Shown: positions 21,201 through 28,689 of the stretch, one piece after another
Layout: each line of letters begins with the position of its first letter
Numbering within the stretch: position 1 is the stretch's first letter
Source: a virus
Length of the DNA stretch: 38,715 bases
IMG/VR virus record: IMGVR_UViG_3300047325_000054
Span: 1 to 38,715 of that record
Direction: 5' to 3' (one strand)
Notes under the pieces: generated by a model
Told to the model about the DNA's origin: nothing
The model's database searches: none
Seen by the model: only the letters and a program-made list of their open reading frames with translations
Program-made: the position numbers and the translations under genes

Positions 21201-22210
21201 GACTTCAACTCCAGTACCTTGAATGATAGCATGCAGTGCCCTTCGGCCAGCCACGGCCCGTCGCCATCCGTGATGACGCTTGTGATCTCGGCCAGCACTT
21301 CGCTGCCGGTATAGTGCATGGCATCGGGCAGATATTCACGGAGCCGCAGGCGATCCCGCTGTTGAAAATTGCGGTCATGCTTCCGCAGTTCCGCAGTCTT
21401 TTCGCCGTGGAACACCATGGCGAACCAGGGCGGCACGGTCTTCAATTCATGGACTTTGCCGGTCGGTCCCTGACCAATGTCTCGGCCTCGGTAATCCTCC
21501 AGGCCGCGAGCCTTCGCCAGCGTGCCAGCGAGACATGCGCACTCGCCGGAATATGTTGAGCCGTCTATCTTGCCGCCGATGATGGCTGCTCGAAATGCCT
21601 CCAACTCGTTCGGCAGCCGCAGCACTGCCGAAAGGAAGTCTGCTTTAATGTCCGACAGATTGGCGCCCGACAGATTGGCATCCGACAGATCGGCGCCCGA
21701 CAGATTGGCGCCCCACAGATCGGCGCCCGACAGATTGGCGCCCCACAGATCGGCGCCCGACAGATTGGCGCCCGACAGATAGGCGTCCGACAGATTGGCG
21801 CCCGACAGATTGGCATCCGACAGATCGGCGCCCGACAGATCGGCGCCCGACAGATTGGCGCCCGACAGATTGGCGCCCGACAGATAGGCGCCCGACAGAT
21901 AGGCGCCCGACAGATAGGCCTTTGCGGCGGCCGCCGCTTCGACCGCGAACCCTAATTGAAACCGGTAAATCTTGCCTGCCACGTCTGCCGACAGGTCACA
22001 CGCAAACTGCACTGCGCCGGTCCAACGGTTCTTGATCTCGAATTTCACTGCTTCGGTCATTGATCTCTCCATCAATTTCAAAACACCAGGCGCGGGATCG
22101 CCCCACGGCAACTCATCCTCTTTCGAGCAGGAACACGACCAGCCATCGCATGTGGGGCACGCCTTTAGGCTGGTGGTTTGTCGGGAGGTGTTATCGGCTG
22201 TCGAAGTCAT
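21197..22210 (-). CDS. Pentapeptide-repeat protein with C-terminal DUF3850/ASCH-like domain
   Basis: ATG 22210 has AAGGAG 7 bases upstream and gives 337 residues. Residues 1-50 carry the QTT element and a Cys cluster ([11 protein letters not shown]). At M51 (ATG 22060) a second start with GGAGAGA 5 bases upstream opens [13 protein letters not shown], the normal beginning of phage pentapeptide proteins, so two products are likely. Eighteen perfect A(N/D/Y)LxX units follow, then a [15 protein letters not shown] segment. The last 85 residues are DUF3850-like, a PUA/ASCH-related RNA-binding fold: [25 protein letters not shown] and LRLREY. Pentapeptide helices can mimic DNA (as Qnr and MfpA do for gyrase), but the target here is unknown. 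Confidence 0.85.
   Translation of the reverse strand: MTSTADNTSRQTTSLKACPTCDGWSCSCSKEDELPWGDPAPGVLKLMERSMTEAVKFEIKNRWTGAVQFACDLSADVAGKIYRFQLGFAVEAAAAAKAYLSGAYLSGAYLSGANLSGANLSGADLSGADLSDANLSGANLSDAYLSGANLSGADLWGANLSGADLWGANLSGADLSDANLSGANLSDIKADFLSAVLRLPNELEAFRAAIIGGKIDGSTYSGECACLAGTLAKARGLEDYRGRDIGQGPTGKVHELKTVPPWFAMVFHGEKTAELRKHDRNFQQRDRLRLREYLPDAMHYTGSEVLAEITSVITDGDGPWLAEGHCMLSFKVLELKS
21650..21919 (-). repeat. Eighteen tandem 15-bp repeats (pentapeptide helix)
   Basis: This is an uninterrupted run of 15-base units, plus-strand consensus CGCCCGACAGATTGG with variants at few positions (CCGA/CCCA/TCCGA; ATT/ATC/ATA). It encodes [20 protein letters not shown] and ANLSD/ADLSD units. DNA identity between units is high, so recent expansion or contraction by slippage is likely and copy number may vary between relatives. 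It is coding repeat DNA, not a CRISPR, because there are no spacers. Confidence 0.95.
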
Positions 22211-22379
22211 CGCCATACTCCTTTGCCCAGCACGCTTCACACAGCGGCGTGTCATCATCGGCGGAATAGCTGAGCCGCACCTGGTCCGCGCGCGACGCGC
22301 CGCACCAGCCGCACGGCTGTTCCTTTGCACACCCACGAAGCACGTTGTCCGGTCGAGGCTCGGCGGTGGTTTCCGTCAT
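22191..22379 (-). CDS. Small zinc-finger protein with TT N terminus
   Basis: A 62-residue protein beginning [12 protein letters not shown]. It has a PCGWCGAS and CEACW arrangement (C-x2-C about 22 residues before C-x2-C), typical of a treble-clef or rubredoxin-like zinc site. It overlaps both neighbours (ATGA-type overlap at its start, 20 bases at its end). Function unknown; phages often carry such proteins as small regulators or host inhibitors. Confidence 0.75.
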   Translation of the reverse strand: MTETTAEPRPDNVLRGCAKEQPCGWCGASRADQVRLSYSADDDTPLCEACWAKEYGDDFDSR

Positions 22380-22567
22380 GCGCGTTTCTCCACAACATCA
22401 AAGCCGCGTTCGTTTAAGAGCCGCAGCAAGATCAGCCCTTGGTCGATTGGATCGCCCACTTTTTGCTCTGGCGAGGCGGCATCCGTGCAGACCTCACCCA
22501 AGCGCCAAGCTATTGTGTTGGGCATGAGGGCTGTCAGCGGCTTGGTGGTTTGATTATCGGCTTTCAT
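22376..22567 (-). CDS. Small hypothetical protein with QTT N terminus
   Basis: ATG 22567 follows AGGAAGAGG and gives 63 residues. The frame is open further upstream, but that part is antisense-like and overlaps the 59-residue gene at 22554. It begins MKADNQTTKPLTALMP and ends in a helical [15 protein letters not shown] segment. There are no membrane segments or metal sites, and no family is recognised. Confidence 0.72.
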   Translation of the reverse strand: MKADNQTTKPLTALMPNTIAWRLGEVCTDAASPEQKVGDPIDQGLILLRLLNERGFDVVEKRA

Positions 22568-22733
22568 TTGCCTCTTCCTTCTCAGGCGCCGCGACATACC
22601 ATCCCGCCACCCACGCTGTTCGCTGCGGGCCTGGCTCGTAAGGGCAGGCGTCACAGGGCAATCCGGCCCGGCGCGCATCCATGCCGTCGAAGCCTGGGTT
22701 GGCACCGGGTGAGCGAGTGGTTTTGTCGGTCAC
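22554..22733 (-). CDS. Rmf/CrpP-like small protein (59 aa)
   Basis: GTG 22733 overlaps the previous stop (GTGA); translation runs to TAA 22554. After MTDKTTRSPG comes GMDARRAGLPCDACPYEPG, with R38, W41 and G44-W45 following. This G-x-x-A...CPY...R-x2-W-x2-GW layout is that of ribosome modulation factor and the related CrpP-type proteins, which phages and mobile elements often carry. In bacteria Rmf promotes ribosome hibernation by 70S dimer formation. The extra Cys pair (C27, C30) is not part of the E. coli Rmf pattern. Family call moderate; ribosome action is inference. Confidence 0.62.
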   Translation of the reverse strand: MTDKTTRSPGANPGFDGMDARRAGLPCDACPYEPGPQRTAWVAGWYVAAPEKEEANESR

Positions 22734-23008
22734 GGGGGCATCCTTTCCCCCCGCGCAGCGGCTTCGCTCCGTATCTGGTCGGCAAGGGTTGTACCCGAGG
22801 CTGTGAGAGCTACAGCCTGGATCGTCGCCAAATGCATCACCAGTTTGCGCTCTATCAGCGATGGTAGGACCACCACGTCATCTGGCTCCAACAGCCTGAT
22901 TTGGTCTAGCTCAACAAGCGCGAACCAACGCGGGCCATAGGCATCCATGAACGCCAAAAGACGTGCCTGCGCTTCCGTAACACCGCCAGGGCGGGTGGTT
23001 TGGGTCAT
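22730..23008 (-). CDS. Small winged-helix-like protein with QTT N terminus
   Basis: A 92-residue protein starting MTQTTRPGGVTEAQARLLAF. The body looks like a compact winged helix: helix 10-22, helix 28-40, helix 50-56 (LPSLIERKLV), then a beta hairpin 57-72 ending ALTASG and a terminal helix. This is a pattern usual for small DNA-binding regulators. The start overlaps the preceding gene (ATGA) and the stop overlaps the next GTG. The DNA-binding role is inferred from the secondary-structure pattern only. Confidence 0.7.
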   Translation of the reverse strand: MTQTTRPGGVTEAQARLLAFMDAYGPRWFALVELDQIRLLEPDDVVVLPSLIERKLVMHLATIQAVALTASGTTLADQIRSEAAARGERMPP

Positions 23009-23415
23009 GCGCTTTCTTCCTCAATGACCGGGCCTCCTGCCCGATAATCCAACCGCGCCTGCTCGTCCGATGCGTCCATGGCGGCCAAAATAGGCCCTAT
23101 CGGATCGCCCGGCTCTACCGTTCCCGCCAGCGTGCGGAGGCGCTTGATCTGGCGTCGATGGGCACCGCTGGCCCGCAGTCGCGCATCCATGTCCGGTGCG
23201 TTTCGCTCCGGTTGCCCGAACCAGCGATTGACCTCATTCCGCGTCCAGCACCGCACATTGAACAGCCCGCGCTCGTTCATGGCGCCGGGGTGAAACTCGT
23301 CAATTCGCGCCGCAATGTTGGCTGCGATTTCGCGCGCAACCCGGTCCAGGGTGACGGCATCAAGGGGGCCAAGGGGCGGCTGAACGGCTAAGGCCGTGGT
23401 CTGGTTATCGCTCAT
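23005..23415 (-). CDS. Hypothetical protein with QTT N terminus (136 aa)
   Basis: Begins MSDNQTTALAVQPPLG, followed by a helix-rich body (VAREIAANIAARIDEFHPG; a CWTRNEVNRWFG segment; a basic AHRRQIKRLRTLAG segment) and an acidic end. No membrane segment or recognised domain. ATG 23415 overlaps the previous stop (ATGA). It lies in the run of genes sharing the QTT element downstream of RecT. Confidence 0.75.
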   Translation of the reverse strand: MSDNQTTALAVQPPLGPLDAVTLDRVAREIAANIAARIDEFHPGAMNERGLFNVRCWTRNEVNRWFGQPERNAPDMDARLRASGAHRRQIKRLRTLAGTVEPGDPIGPILAAMDASDEQARLDYRAGGPVIEEESA

Positions 23416-23558
23416 TGCTTTTCTGCCTTCTGCTTAACGACGCGCCAGCCTTTTCGGGTCAGTTTCCATAACCGCCCTGCCGCGTCTCGGAAGCGGTCGC
23501 TCGTGCCGACCGTGCCGGGCTTTCGGGTGGTTTGGGGATCAGTCTGTTCGGCTGCCAT
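23412..23558 (-). CDS. Very small basic protein with QTT motif (48 aa)
   Basis: ATG 23558 has GAGGA about 6 bases upstream (a second in-frame ATG at 23564 is too close to it) and gives 48 residues. The N terminus MAAEQTDPQTTRKPG carries the shared element. The rest, RFRDAAGRLWKLTRKGWRVV, is basic and amphipathic and ends in a Lys/Glu/Gln tail. It could bind nucleic acid. The stop overlaps the next ATG (ATGA). Confidence 0.7.
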   Translation of the reverse strand: MAAEQTDPQTTRKPGTVGTSDRFRDAAGRLWKLTRKGWRVVKQKAEKQ

Positions 23559-23736
23559 CGTCATTCCTCGCAAGATATTTGTGGGCGATGTCGTGTCCGT
23601 TGGCGCGAAGACGGTTTACAATTTCTTCGCGTTCATTGGCGTACACGATCATCCAAGAGCCCCACCCGGTGGCGCTTTCAAATGCAGCATCTATTTCGGC
23701 CACGCGGGCCAAGTCTGCGGTGGTCTGGTCAGACAT
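23539..23736 (-). CDS. Small hypothetical protein with QTT N terminus (65 aa)
   Basis: ATG 23736 has GAGAGGGAG upstream and begins MSDQTTADLARVAEIDAAFE, which fits the shared pattern. An in-frame ATG at 23832 (MTENATSRPS) would add 32 Arg-rich residues and is coupled to a tiny upstream ORF, so a longer form is possible. The body (WMIVYANEREEIVNRLRANG) is helical. No family is recognised. Confidence 0.7.
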   Translation of the reverse strand: MSDQTTADLARVAEIDAAFESATGWGSWMIVYANEREEIVNRLRANGHDIAHKYLARNDDGSRTD

Positions 23737-23831
23737 GGTTTTTCTCCCTCTCCGCCATCGCTCTGCTACCTTTTCGCGTCGGCGCCCATCTCTGCCCTGG
23801 TGTGAGGGGCGTGATGTGGCGTTTTCGGTCA

Positions 23832-23882
23832 TTACACTATTTCTTGTTGCTTATCGGGCAGGTGCGGGGGGATCGGGCGCAT
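23832..23882 (-). CDS. Possible 16-codon ORF after recT
   Basis: ATG 23882 overlaps the RecT stop (TAATG), and its own TAA overlaps an ATG at 23832 (again TAATG), encoding MRPIPPHLPDKQQEIV. Perfect coupling at both ends is the only support. It may simply carry ribosomes across the 145-base gap to the next gene. Confidence 0.3.
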   Translation of the reverse strand: MRPIPPHLPDKQQEIV

Positions 23883-24760
23883 TAGGCGGCTTGGTCCTCG
23901 GTAGCGTCGATGGTAACGGCATCCGGCTCGCCCATCATTTCCAGCACTTCAAGGCGGTTGCTTTGCCCGATCTGGTGAACAGGCGAGGCGGCTGCCACGG
24001 TGCCGTCGATGATGTTGCGCTGCTCATCGGTCAGCCCTTGGATTGCATCTTCCTCGGCGCGCCCGAGCAAGTCGGCAACGTCTGCCCCGCTTGGCAGCCA
24101 TTTGGAAAGGCGGCGAAAAACGGTTTTTCGGGCCATCTCGCCCCACCACGACACCCATGGACCACTATCTTTCGACTTGCTGACAGCGCGCACCCGCTCG
24201 ATTTCGTCGCGGTCCATGACCTCAAACAGCGGCAGCGATCCGTCTTTGAATTTGGCGATGGCATAGGCGCCGATGGGCTTGCCACGGTCGCCCGGGAACT
24301 TCGGCTCGTGTTCGATATTGCCGTCCATGCCCTGACGCCAAACGAAGCGGTCATGCTCATAGATGACGTGCGCCTCGACGGACGCGACCTCGCCACTGTT
24401 GCGCACCCGCTTTTGGATACCGGCCAGCATCGGCATATACTGGACCTTCTTGATCCACTCGTCTCGACCGCCCGCGCTTTTGGCCTTCGTGTTGAAGATC
24501 ACCAGCGCGGCCTCCCGGCCATCCGGCACCAGCCCATCGGCCGCGCACTTCATGCACGACGCCAGAAGGCTCTTGCGATCCGCCACCAACAGATCGGGCG
24601 TCATGCCGACCACGGTATTGACCACGCGGGTGAACTTCTCCGGCTTGATGTGCGCCGGTAGCGCGCTTCGGATTTCCGGCGTCAACGCGATGAGCTGCTT
24701 GCGCAAGACCTCGATGGGCGCGGGCGGGCGAACCTGGGTGGAAACTTGGCTATCGCTCAT
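23882..24760 (-). CDS. recT: RecT-family single-strand annealing protein
   Basis: A 292-residue protein with RecT features. It has a short N-terminal tail (MSDSQVSTQVRPPAP), then the conserved core including a segment near residues 70-110 (SLLASCMKCAADGLVPDGRE, ALVIFNTK), YMPMLAGIQKRVRNSGEVAS, a VIYEHDRF strand, GAYAIAKFKDG, WWGEMARKTVFRRLSKWLP and an acidic C-terminal tail. It would coat single strands left by the adjacent exonuclease and anneal them, in recombination-dependent replication or repair. The start overlaps the exonuclease stop by 4 bases, as in many recE/recT-type pairs. Confidence 0.92.
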   Translation of the reverse strand: MSDSQVSTQVRPPAPIEVLRKQLIALTPEIRSALPAHIKPEKFTRVVNTVVGMTPDLLVADRKSLLASCMKCAADGLVPDGREAALVIFNTKAKSAGGRDEWIKKVQYMPMLAGIQKRVRNSGEVASVEAHVIYEHDRFVWRQGMDGNIEHEPKFPGDRGKPIGAYAIAKFKDGSLPLFEVMDRDEIERVRAVSKSKDSGPWVSWWGEMARKTVFRRLSKWLPSGADVADLLGRAEEDAIQGLTDEQRNIIDGTVAAASPVHQIGQSNRLEVLEMMGEPDAVTIDATEDQAA

Positions 24761-25698
24761 TCTGTTTTTTCCTTCACGATGATGCGCCGGGACTCAGCCC
24801 GACCCTTGATGATTTCCCCGACCCGCGCGGGCCTGTCTGCTTTCTCGGGCGTCACCGAAACGCTGACGCTATATCCGCCGCCCCAGCCCCGCTTATGGTC
24901 GCCCAGCAGCGCCGCAAGCCGATTGCGGGCCAAATCGTAAGCCTCGCCGGCCTCTTTCTTGGCCGCAGATGCCGCCAGAAAATCCGCGCACGCCTCCGGC
25001 CATTCATTGGAGGCCGTCATGTCCGCAGCGTCGTCCCGGACCTCGGGATACATGGCGCGCAGCACATCGGCCGCGCCGCCGGAGCCATCCACGGGCGGGG
25101 GCGTATCGGCTTTGATGGATTGCCAGAACGCGGTGACGCGCCGGCGAATGTCCTGGATCAGTTTTGGCCGGGCCAGATAAGGATAGGCGCGCGCCGTGTT
25201 GCCGCCGATGAAGCCGCCGATAGCGCCCCAGGTGTAACCCTTGCACGCGAGCTGGTGCTGTAACTGGAGAAGGGTGTGAAGCGGCGGCTCGCCGTTGGTC
25301 CAGGTCCGCTTCCACTCGGCATAGTCAATGTTCTTGCATTCCAGGATGCCGGGACCGGATGCGCCCTCGGGCAACTCGCCGCCCGTAATTTCCCAGTCCG
25401 TTGTGCAGGACATGCCTGGCGTTGTTGGGTCAATCGCAAAGCTGCCGCGCTCAATCGTCCAGCCGTTCTCATGCGCCACCAGATGCGCAATGGCATCTTC
25501 CAGCATGATGCCAGCGCGTGTGCGCGGCGTGTCAATCTGCGGCGGCGGCACCAGCCCGGCCTTCACATGCCACAAGGTAAAGTGCGACATGGCATAAGGC
25601 GGCTGGCATCCAAACAACGCAGCAACCTCCGAACTGCCCACGTTGTTTGCGCGCTGGGCGTGCCAGGACTCTGGCTTGATAATCTGGGCGCCACTCAC
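24757..25698 (-). CDS. YqaJ-family (lambda Exo-type) recombination exonuclease
   Basis: A 313-residue PD-(D/E)XK nuclease. It shows the YqaJ opening (VGSSEVAALFG, residues 20-30), the helix GIMLEDAI (E67), D101 in TTDWE, the catalytic E120-x-K122 in ILECKN, and LLQLQHQLACKGY. It would resect double-strand ends processively to make 3' tails for RecT. The gene overlaps RecT by 4 bases downstream and a small membrane protein gene upstream by 4 bases. Confidence 0.92.
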   Translation of the reverse strand: MSGAQIIKPESWHAQRANNVGSSEVAALFGCQPPYAMSHFTLWHVKAGLVPPPQIDTPRTRAGIMLEDAIAHLVAHENGWTIERGSFAIDPTTPGMSCTTDWEITGGELPEGASGPGILECKNIDYAEWKRTWTNGEPPLHTLLQLQHQLACKGYTWGAIGGFIGGNTARAYPYLARPKLIQDIRRRVTAFWQSIKADTPPPVDGSGGAADVLRAMYPEVRDDAADMTASNEWPEACADFLAASAAKKEAGEAYDLARNRLAALLGDHKRGWGGGYSVSVSVTPEKADRPARVGEIIKGRAESRRIIVKEKTE

Positions 25699-25877
25699 AG
25701 CTTAACCTCCACCACGCCAACCGCCGCACCCATGCACAGCACGATCAGCGCAAACTTGCTGACAAGCGCACGCCACACGCGCACCCAAAGCGGAAACCGC
25801 GTCCTGCCACCTGGAAGATGCCGCACCGTGCCCCATGGGCGGCGGGGGCGAAGGGTGTATGCGCTGGGGTCGGTCAT
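25695..25877 (-). CDS. Small single-pass membrane protein
   Basis: A 60-residue protein with a basic N-terminal half (RPRRPWGTVRHLPGGRTRFP) and one C-terminal membrane segment (about residues 38-58, LVSKFALIVLCMGAAVGVVEV). The positive-inside rule puts the N terminus in the cytoplasm. It overlaps both neighbours by 4 bases. Function unknown; early phage membrane peptides of this size are often exclusion or host-takeover factors. Confidence 0.65.
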   Translation of the reverse strand: MTDPSAYTLRPRRPWGTVRHLPGGRTRFPLWVRVWRALVSKFALIVLCMGAAVGVVEVKL

Positions 25878-26767
25878 GCTGCTTCTCCCGCGAACAGGTC
25901 CACGGCGTTACTTTCGGCGTTGGCGATGTTCTTTGCCGCGTGCCGGAAATAGCTCTCCTTTAGCTCTACCCCGACGAACCGCCTTTGCTGCTTGACGGCC
26001 ACGAAACCCTCCGAGCCGACACCGGCAAACGGCGAGAGCACCACGTCGCCTGAATTGCTCCACATAATGACCGCGCGCTCGATCAGATCGAGCTGTAAGG
26101 GGCATAGGTGGCGCTCGTCTTTGCCGTCGCGTGCCATCGCCACGTTGAGCGTGTTCGTTTGGCGAATGTCCATCCACACCGGGGACGCCCACTGCTGCCA
26201 CTGCGTGACCGGGAACACCGCCTTGTCGTGACCGACCGGCTCGGCGTTCTCACCTGGCGCACGAAACACGAGCAGGTAGTCAGGCATGCCCTGGCGGCTG
26301 CGGGTGCTATCCTTGCACAGCTGCTTGTAGAGCAGCCCCAGCGCCTTCGTGCGAGTCATCTCAACCACAGGATCGCGCCAGATGGTGACGCGGCTATGCA
26401 GCACCCAGCCGGCCGCCTCGTGCATGCGGATGATATCGCCGGGGAAATCCTTTATCCCGATCAGCCCATCACGCCACTTGGTGTAGGGCAGATCGGAGCA
26501 ATGCACGGCGCTCAGCCGACCCGGCATTGTCACGCGCGTCATCTCGCGGAGCATGTAGCCGTAGTGCTCGCGAAACTCGGCATCGTCGGCGCTATTACCC
26601 ATGTCAGCAGCCGACTCGCTGTAAACGAACAGTTGCGTGAACGGCGGCGAGTAGATTGAGAACCCCACGCTGGCATCGGGCAACTGGCCGAGCACGGACA
26701 CGCAATCGCCGTGATATAGTACCCAGTTCTTGCCATGCGCCTCGTCTAAGCAGCGGATTTCAGCCAT
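25874..26767 (-). CDS. DNA methyltransferase (class beta, N4/N6 type)
   Basis: A 297-residue enzyme. Motif IV is Y-S40-P-P-F43 near the N terminus. Motif I is FAGVGSEG at 247-254 near the C terminus, preceded by HLCPLQLDLIERAV and followed by VGVELKESYF. The motif IV before motif I order is that of class beta. SPPF instead of DPPY/NPPF leaves N4-cytosine or N6-adenine open. There is no linked restriction gene, so it is an orphan enzyme, probably protecting phage DNA or marking replication or packaging sites. The start has GGGAGAA 7 bases upstream and overlaps the helicase end by 22 bases. Confidence 0.88.
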   Translation of the reverse strand: MAEIRCLDEAHGKNWVLYHGDCVSVLGQLPDASVGFSIYSPPFTQLFVYSESAADMGNSADDAEFREHYGYMLREMTRVTMPGRLSAVHCSDLPYTKWRDGLIGIKDFPGDIIRMHEAAGWVLHSRVTIWRDPVVEMTRTKALGLLYKQLCKDSTRSRQGMPDYLLVFRAPGENAEPVGHDKAVFPVTQWQQWASPVWMDIRQTNTLNVAMARDGKDERHLCPLQLDLIERAVIMWSNSGDVVLSPFAGVGSEGFVAVKQQRRFVGVELKESYFRHAAKNIANAESNAVDLFAGEAA

Positions 26768-28122
26768 GTGGGCGTTCTCCCGATATATGTTGGGTTGTAG
26801 GTGACTTTCGGGCCGGACTGCGCCGCCATTACCCGCTTCATCGCCGCAGCCATGGCGCGTTTCATGGTGATATGGTCGCAGGACTTGCGATCAATCACTC
26901 GCCCGATCTGGTCTTCGCCCTCGGCCACCATCAGATGAACCTGGACGCACCGGGCCTGCCCATAACGCCAGCACCGGCGCACAGCCTGATACCAAGCCTC
27001 GTAGGAAAACGAGCGGCCTACGAACGCCATCCGCGCGCAGTGTTGCCAGTTTAGGCCATAGCCGCAGATCGAAGGCTTGGTGATGATGACGCGGGCCGAA
27101 CCATCCGCAAACGCTGCAAGCGCCGCCTCTTTGCGCTCTATGGAGAAACCGCCGCGAACCTCGACAGCATTCGGCATACGCTTGGCGAGCGCATCGGCCT
27201 CATAGTCGGTGTCGCACCATACCACCCAGCTTTCGCCCGGCTCCGCGTGAACCAGCGCGGCCACGCTGTCGGCTCGGGCCTCTGCGGTCTGCCGCTTGAT
27301 ATCGTGCAGGTTGGTCGCGCTCACGTCTTGGACGAACAGCATGCCAGCAGGCGCACGCACGTCGCCGGCAACTTGATGGCGGGTGATTTGCATGAGCGGC
27401 AGGGTGAACCCAGTCGCGTCGCATCCAAGATCTGCAGGTGTCTCAGCGCATCGCGACCACGACGCCATCCAATCCCAAAAGCTCGCCGCCGCATGGCCTT
27501 TCAAGCGCCAGTTCTGGCTGGCCGTGGACGTGTCATTGATGAACCAGCGCGACAGCATTTCCATGCTGCTCATCTGACCTAGAAACTCTGCATGCTGGCC
27601 GAGTTCCATGTGATCGTTTGGAGCCGGTGTTGCCGTCGCGCAAAGCCGGAACCTGTGGCCGGTGAACGCAGCGATCAGCGCGCGTGTCGTGCTGCCGGTG
27701 AAGCTCTTAAGGATCGAACTCTCGTCCATCGCGACGGCGCCGAACTCGTCAGGCCGCAGCAGGTCGAGGCGATCGTAGTTGCAGATGTTGATGCCATCGT
27801 CAGCGTCGTCCTGCGACCGGATCACGCGCGCCTTGTAGCCCCAGCGGTGCGCCTCGGCCTCTATCTGGCGGGCGACGGCCAGAGGCGTCAGAAGCAGCGC
27901 GCGCCCGTTGCTGGCATCGGCAGCCTGGCGGCACCATTCCAGCTCACACGCCGTCTTGCCGAGCCCCGTGTCGAGGAAATTGCCCGCGCTACCCATGCGC
28001 AGCGAGAACGCCGTCACGTCGCACTGATAGTCGCGCAAGTGCGATGGCATCGGCTGCGGCTCTATGCCGATCGCGCGAGACACTGGCGCTTTGCTGGCGA
28101 GGAAGTCGGCGTAGGTAATCAT
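26746..28122 (-). CDS. SNF2-like superfamily 2 helicase/translocase
   Basis: A 458-residue protein with SF2 motifs: LDTGLGKT (K56), AMDES (133-135 in place of DEAH), TATP (163-166), the segment VIITKPSICGYGLNWQ and the motif VI-like YQAVRRCWRYGQ. Its layout is that of compact phage DEAD/SNF2 proteins lacking extra domains. Start ATG 28122 overlaps the preceding stop (TGATG). It directly precedes the methyltransferase gene, and the pair may act together on replicating DNA. It may help replication, recombination or anti-restriction; the exact job is not readable. Confidence 0.88.
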   Translation of the reverse strand: MITYADFLASKAPVSRAIGIEPQPMPSHLRDYQCDVTAFSLRMGSAGNFLDTGLGKTACELEWCRQAADASNGRALLLTPLAVARQIEAEAHRWGYKARVIRSQDDADDGINICNYDRLDLLRPDEFGAVAMDESSILKSFTGSTTRALIAAFTGHRFRLCATATPAPNDHMELGQHAEFLGQMSSMEMLSRWFINDTSTASQNWRLKGHAAASFWDWMASWSRCAETPADLGCDATGFTLPLMQITRHQVAGDVRAPAGMLFVQDVSATNLHDIKRQTAEARADSVAALVHAEPGESWVVWCDTDYEADALAKRMPNAVEVRGGFSIERKEAALAAFADGSARVIITKPSICGYGLNWQHCARMAFVGRSFSYEAWYQAVRRCWRYGQARCVQVHLMVAEGEDQIGRVIDRKSCDHITMKRAMAAAMKRVMAAQSGPKVTYNPTYIGRTPTWLKSAA

Positions 28123-28346
28123 CACGCCCCCACCCCCATCGCCCGAGCCCGCACCTCATCCGCAGGCAAACCAGCCGCAGCCAACGCGCCAGAGGCAGAG
28201 GCGATGATCGCGTCCAGGTCAGCGCGGATGTGAGCAATCGCGTGCTTGTCTTCATAAGGCTCACGATAGCGGCGGTCGAAGTCGCGGATGGACTCGAGCG
28301 CGACTAGAAGGTTGGCGTATTGGATGCCGTGACAATCGGTGATCAT
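28122..28346 (-). CDS. Small hypothetical protein (74 aa)
   Basis: Begins MITDCHGIQYANLLVALESI and is mainly helical and acidic, with an Ala-rich stretch (SASGALAAAG) near the C terminus. It overlaps the previous gene by 4 bases (ATGA) and the helicase start by its stop. No recognised domain. Confidence 0.72.
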   Translation of the reverse strand: MITDCHGIQYANLLVALESIRDFDRRYREPYEDKHAIAHIRADLDAIIASASGALAAAGLPADEVRARAMGVGA

Positions 28347-28522
28347 TCTGCTGCCTCGCTGCTAAAGATGCGCGTCTGCGCGTCCAACTCATCCGCAATC
28401 GCCAGCCGTTCGCGGCGCAATATCTCCGCGCGCTCCTGCTCAAGCATCGCCACCTGGCGGCACTGCTCGAAACTGTCGTCGCTGTGACGGTAGGCATTTG
28501 GAAATTCGAGGTAGGGCAGCAT
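28343..28522 (-). CDS. Small charged helical protein (59 aa)
   Basis: ATG 28522 overlaps the previous stop (TGATG) and gives 59 residues from MLPYLEFPNAYRHSDDSF; the longer upstream frame is antisense-like. The second half is a Glu/Arg-rich helix (EQERAEILRRERLAIADELD), possibly a coiled coil. Function unknown. Confidence 0.68.
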   Translation of the reverse strand: MLPYLEFPNAYRHSDDSFEQCRQVAMLEQERAEILRRERLAIADELDAQTRIFSSEAAE

Positions 28523-28689
28523 CACGTTGCCACCCGCATGTTCGACCGCGCGAAGTTCTGCGCCTGCTCCAACGCCTTCTCCGCGGTTTCCCACAGCAGC
28601 GGATCGGTGATGGTGCCGGCGCGCGTGGACACGGCCCAGGACCAGCCTTCGAGGCTGTGACGGATGATGAATAAGAAAACGGGGTCCAT
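28522..28689 (-). CDS. Small hypothetical protein (55 aa)
   Basis: ATG 28689 overlaps the pilin-like gene's stop (TAATG), and TGA 28522 overlaps the next start. The 55 residues begin MDPVFLFIIRHSLEGWSWAV, followed by a short strand pair and an amphipathic helix (TAEKALEQAQNFARSN). Overlaps at both ends support it. No family is recognised. Confidence 0.65.
   Translation of the reverse strand: MDPVFLFIIRHSLEGWSWAVSTRAGTITDPLLWETAEKALEQAQNFARSNMRVAT

Noticed and set aside
21650-21919. Regular 15-bp repeats that could suggest a CRISPR array
   Set aside because: The units are contiguous with no spacers and translate into pentapeptide repeats in a good gene.
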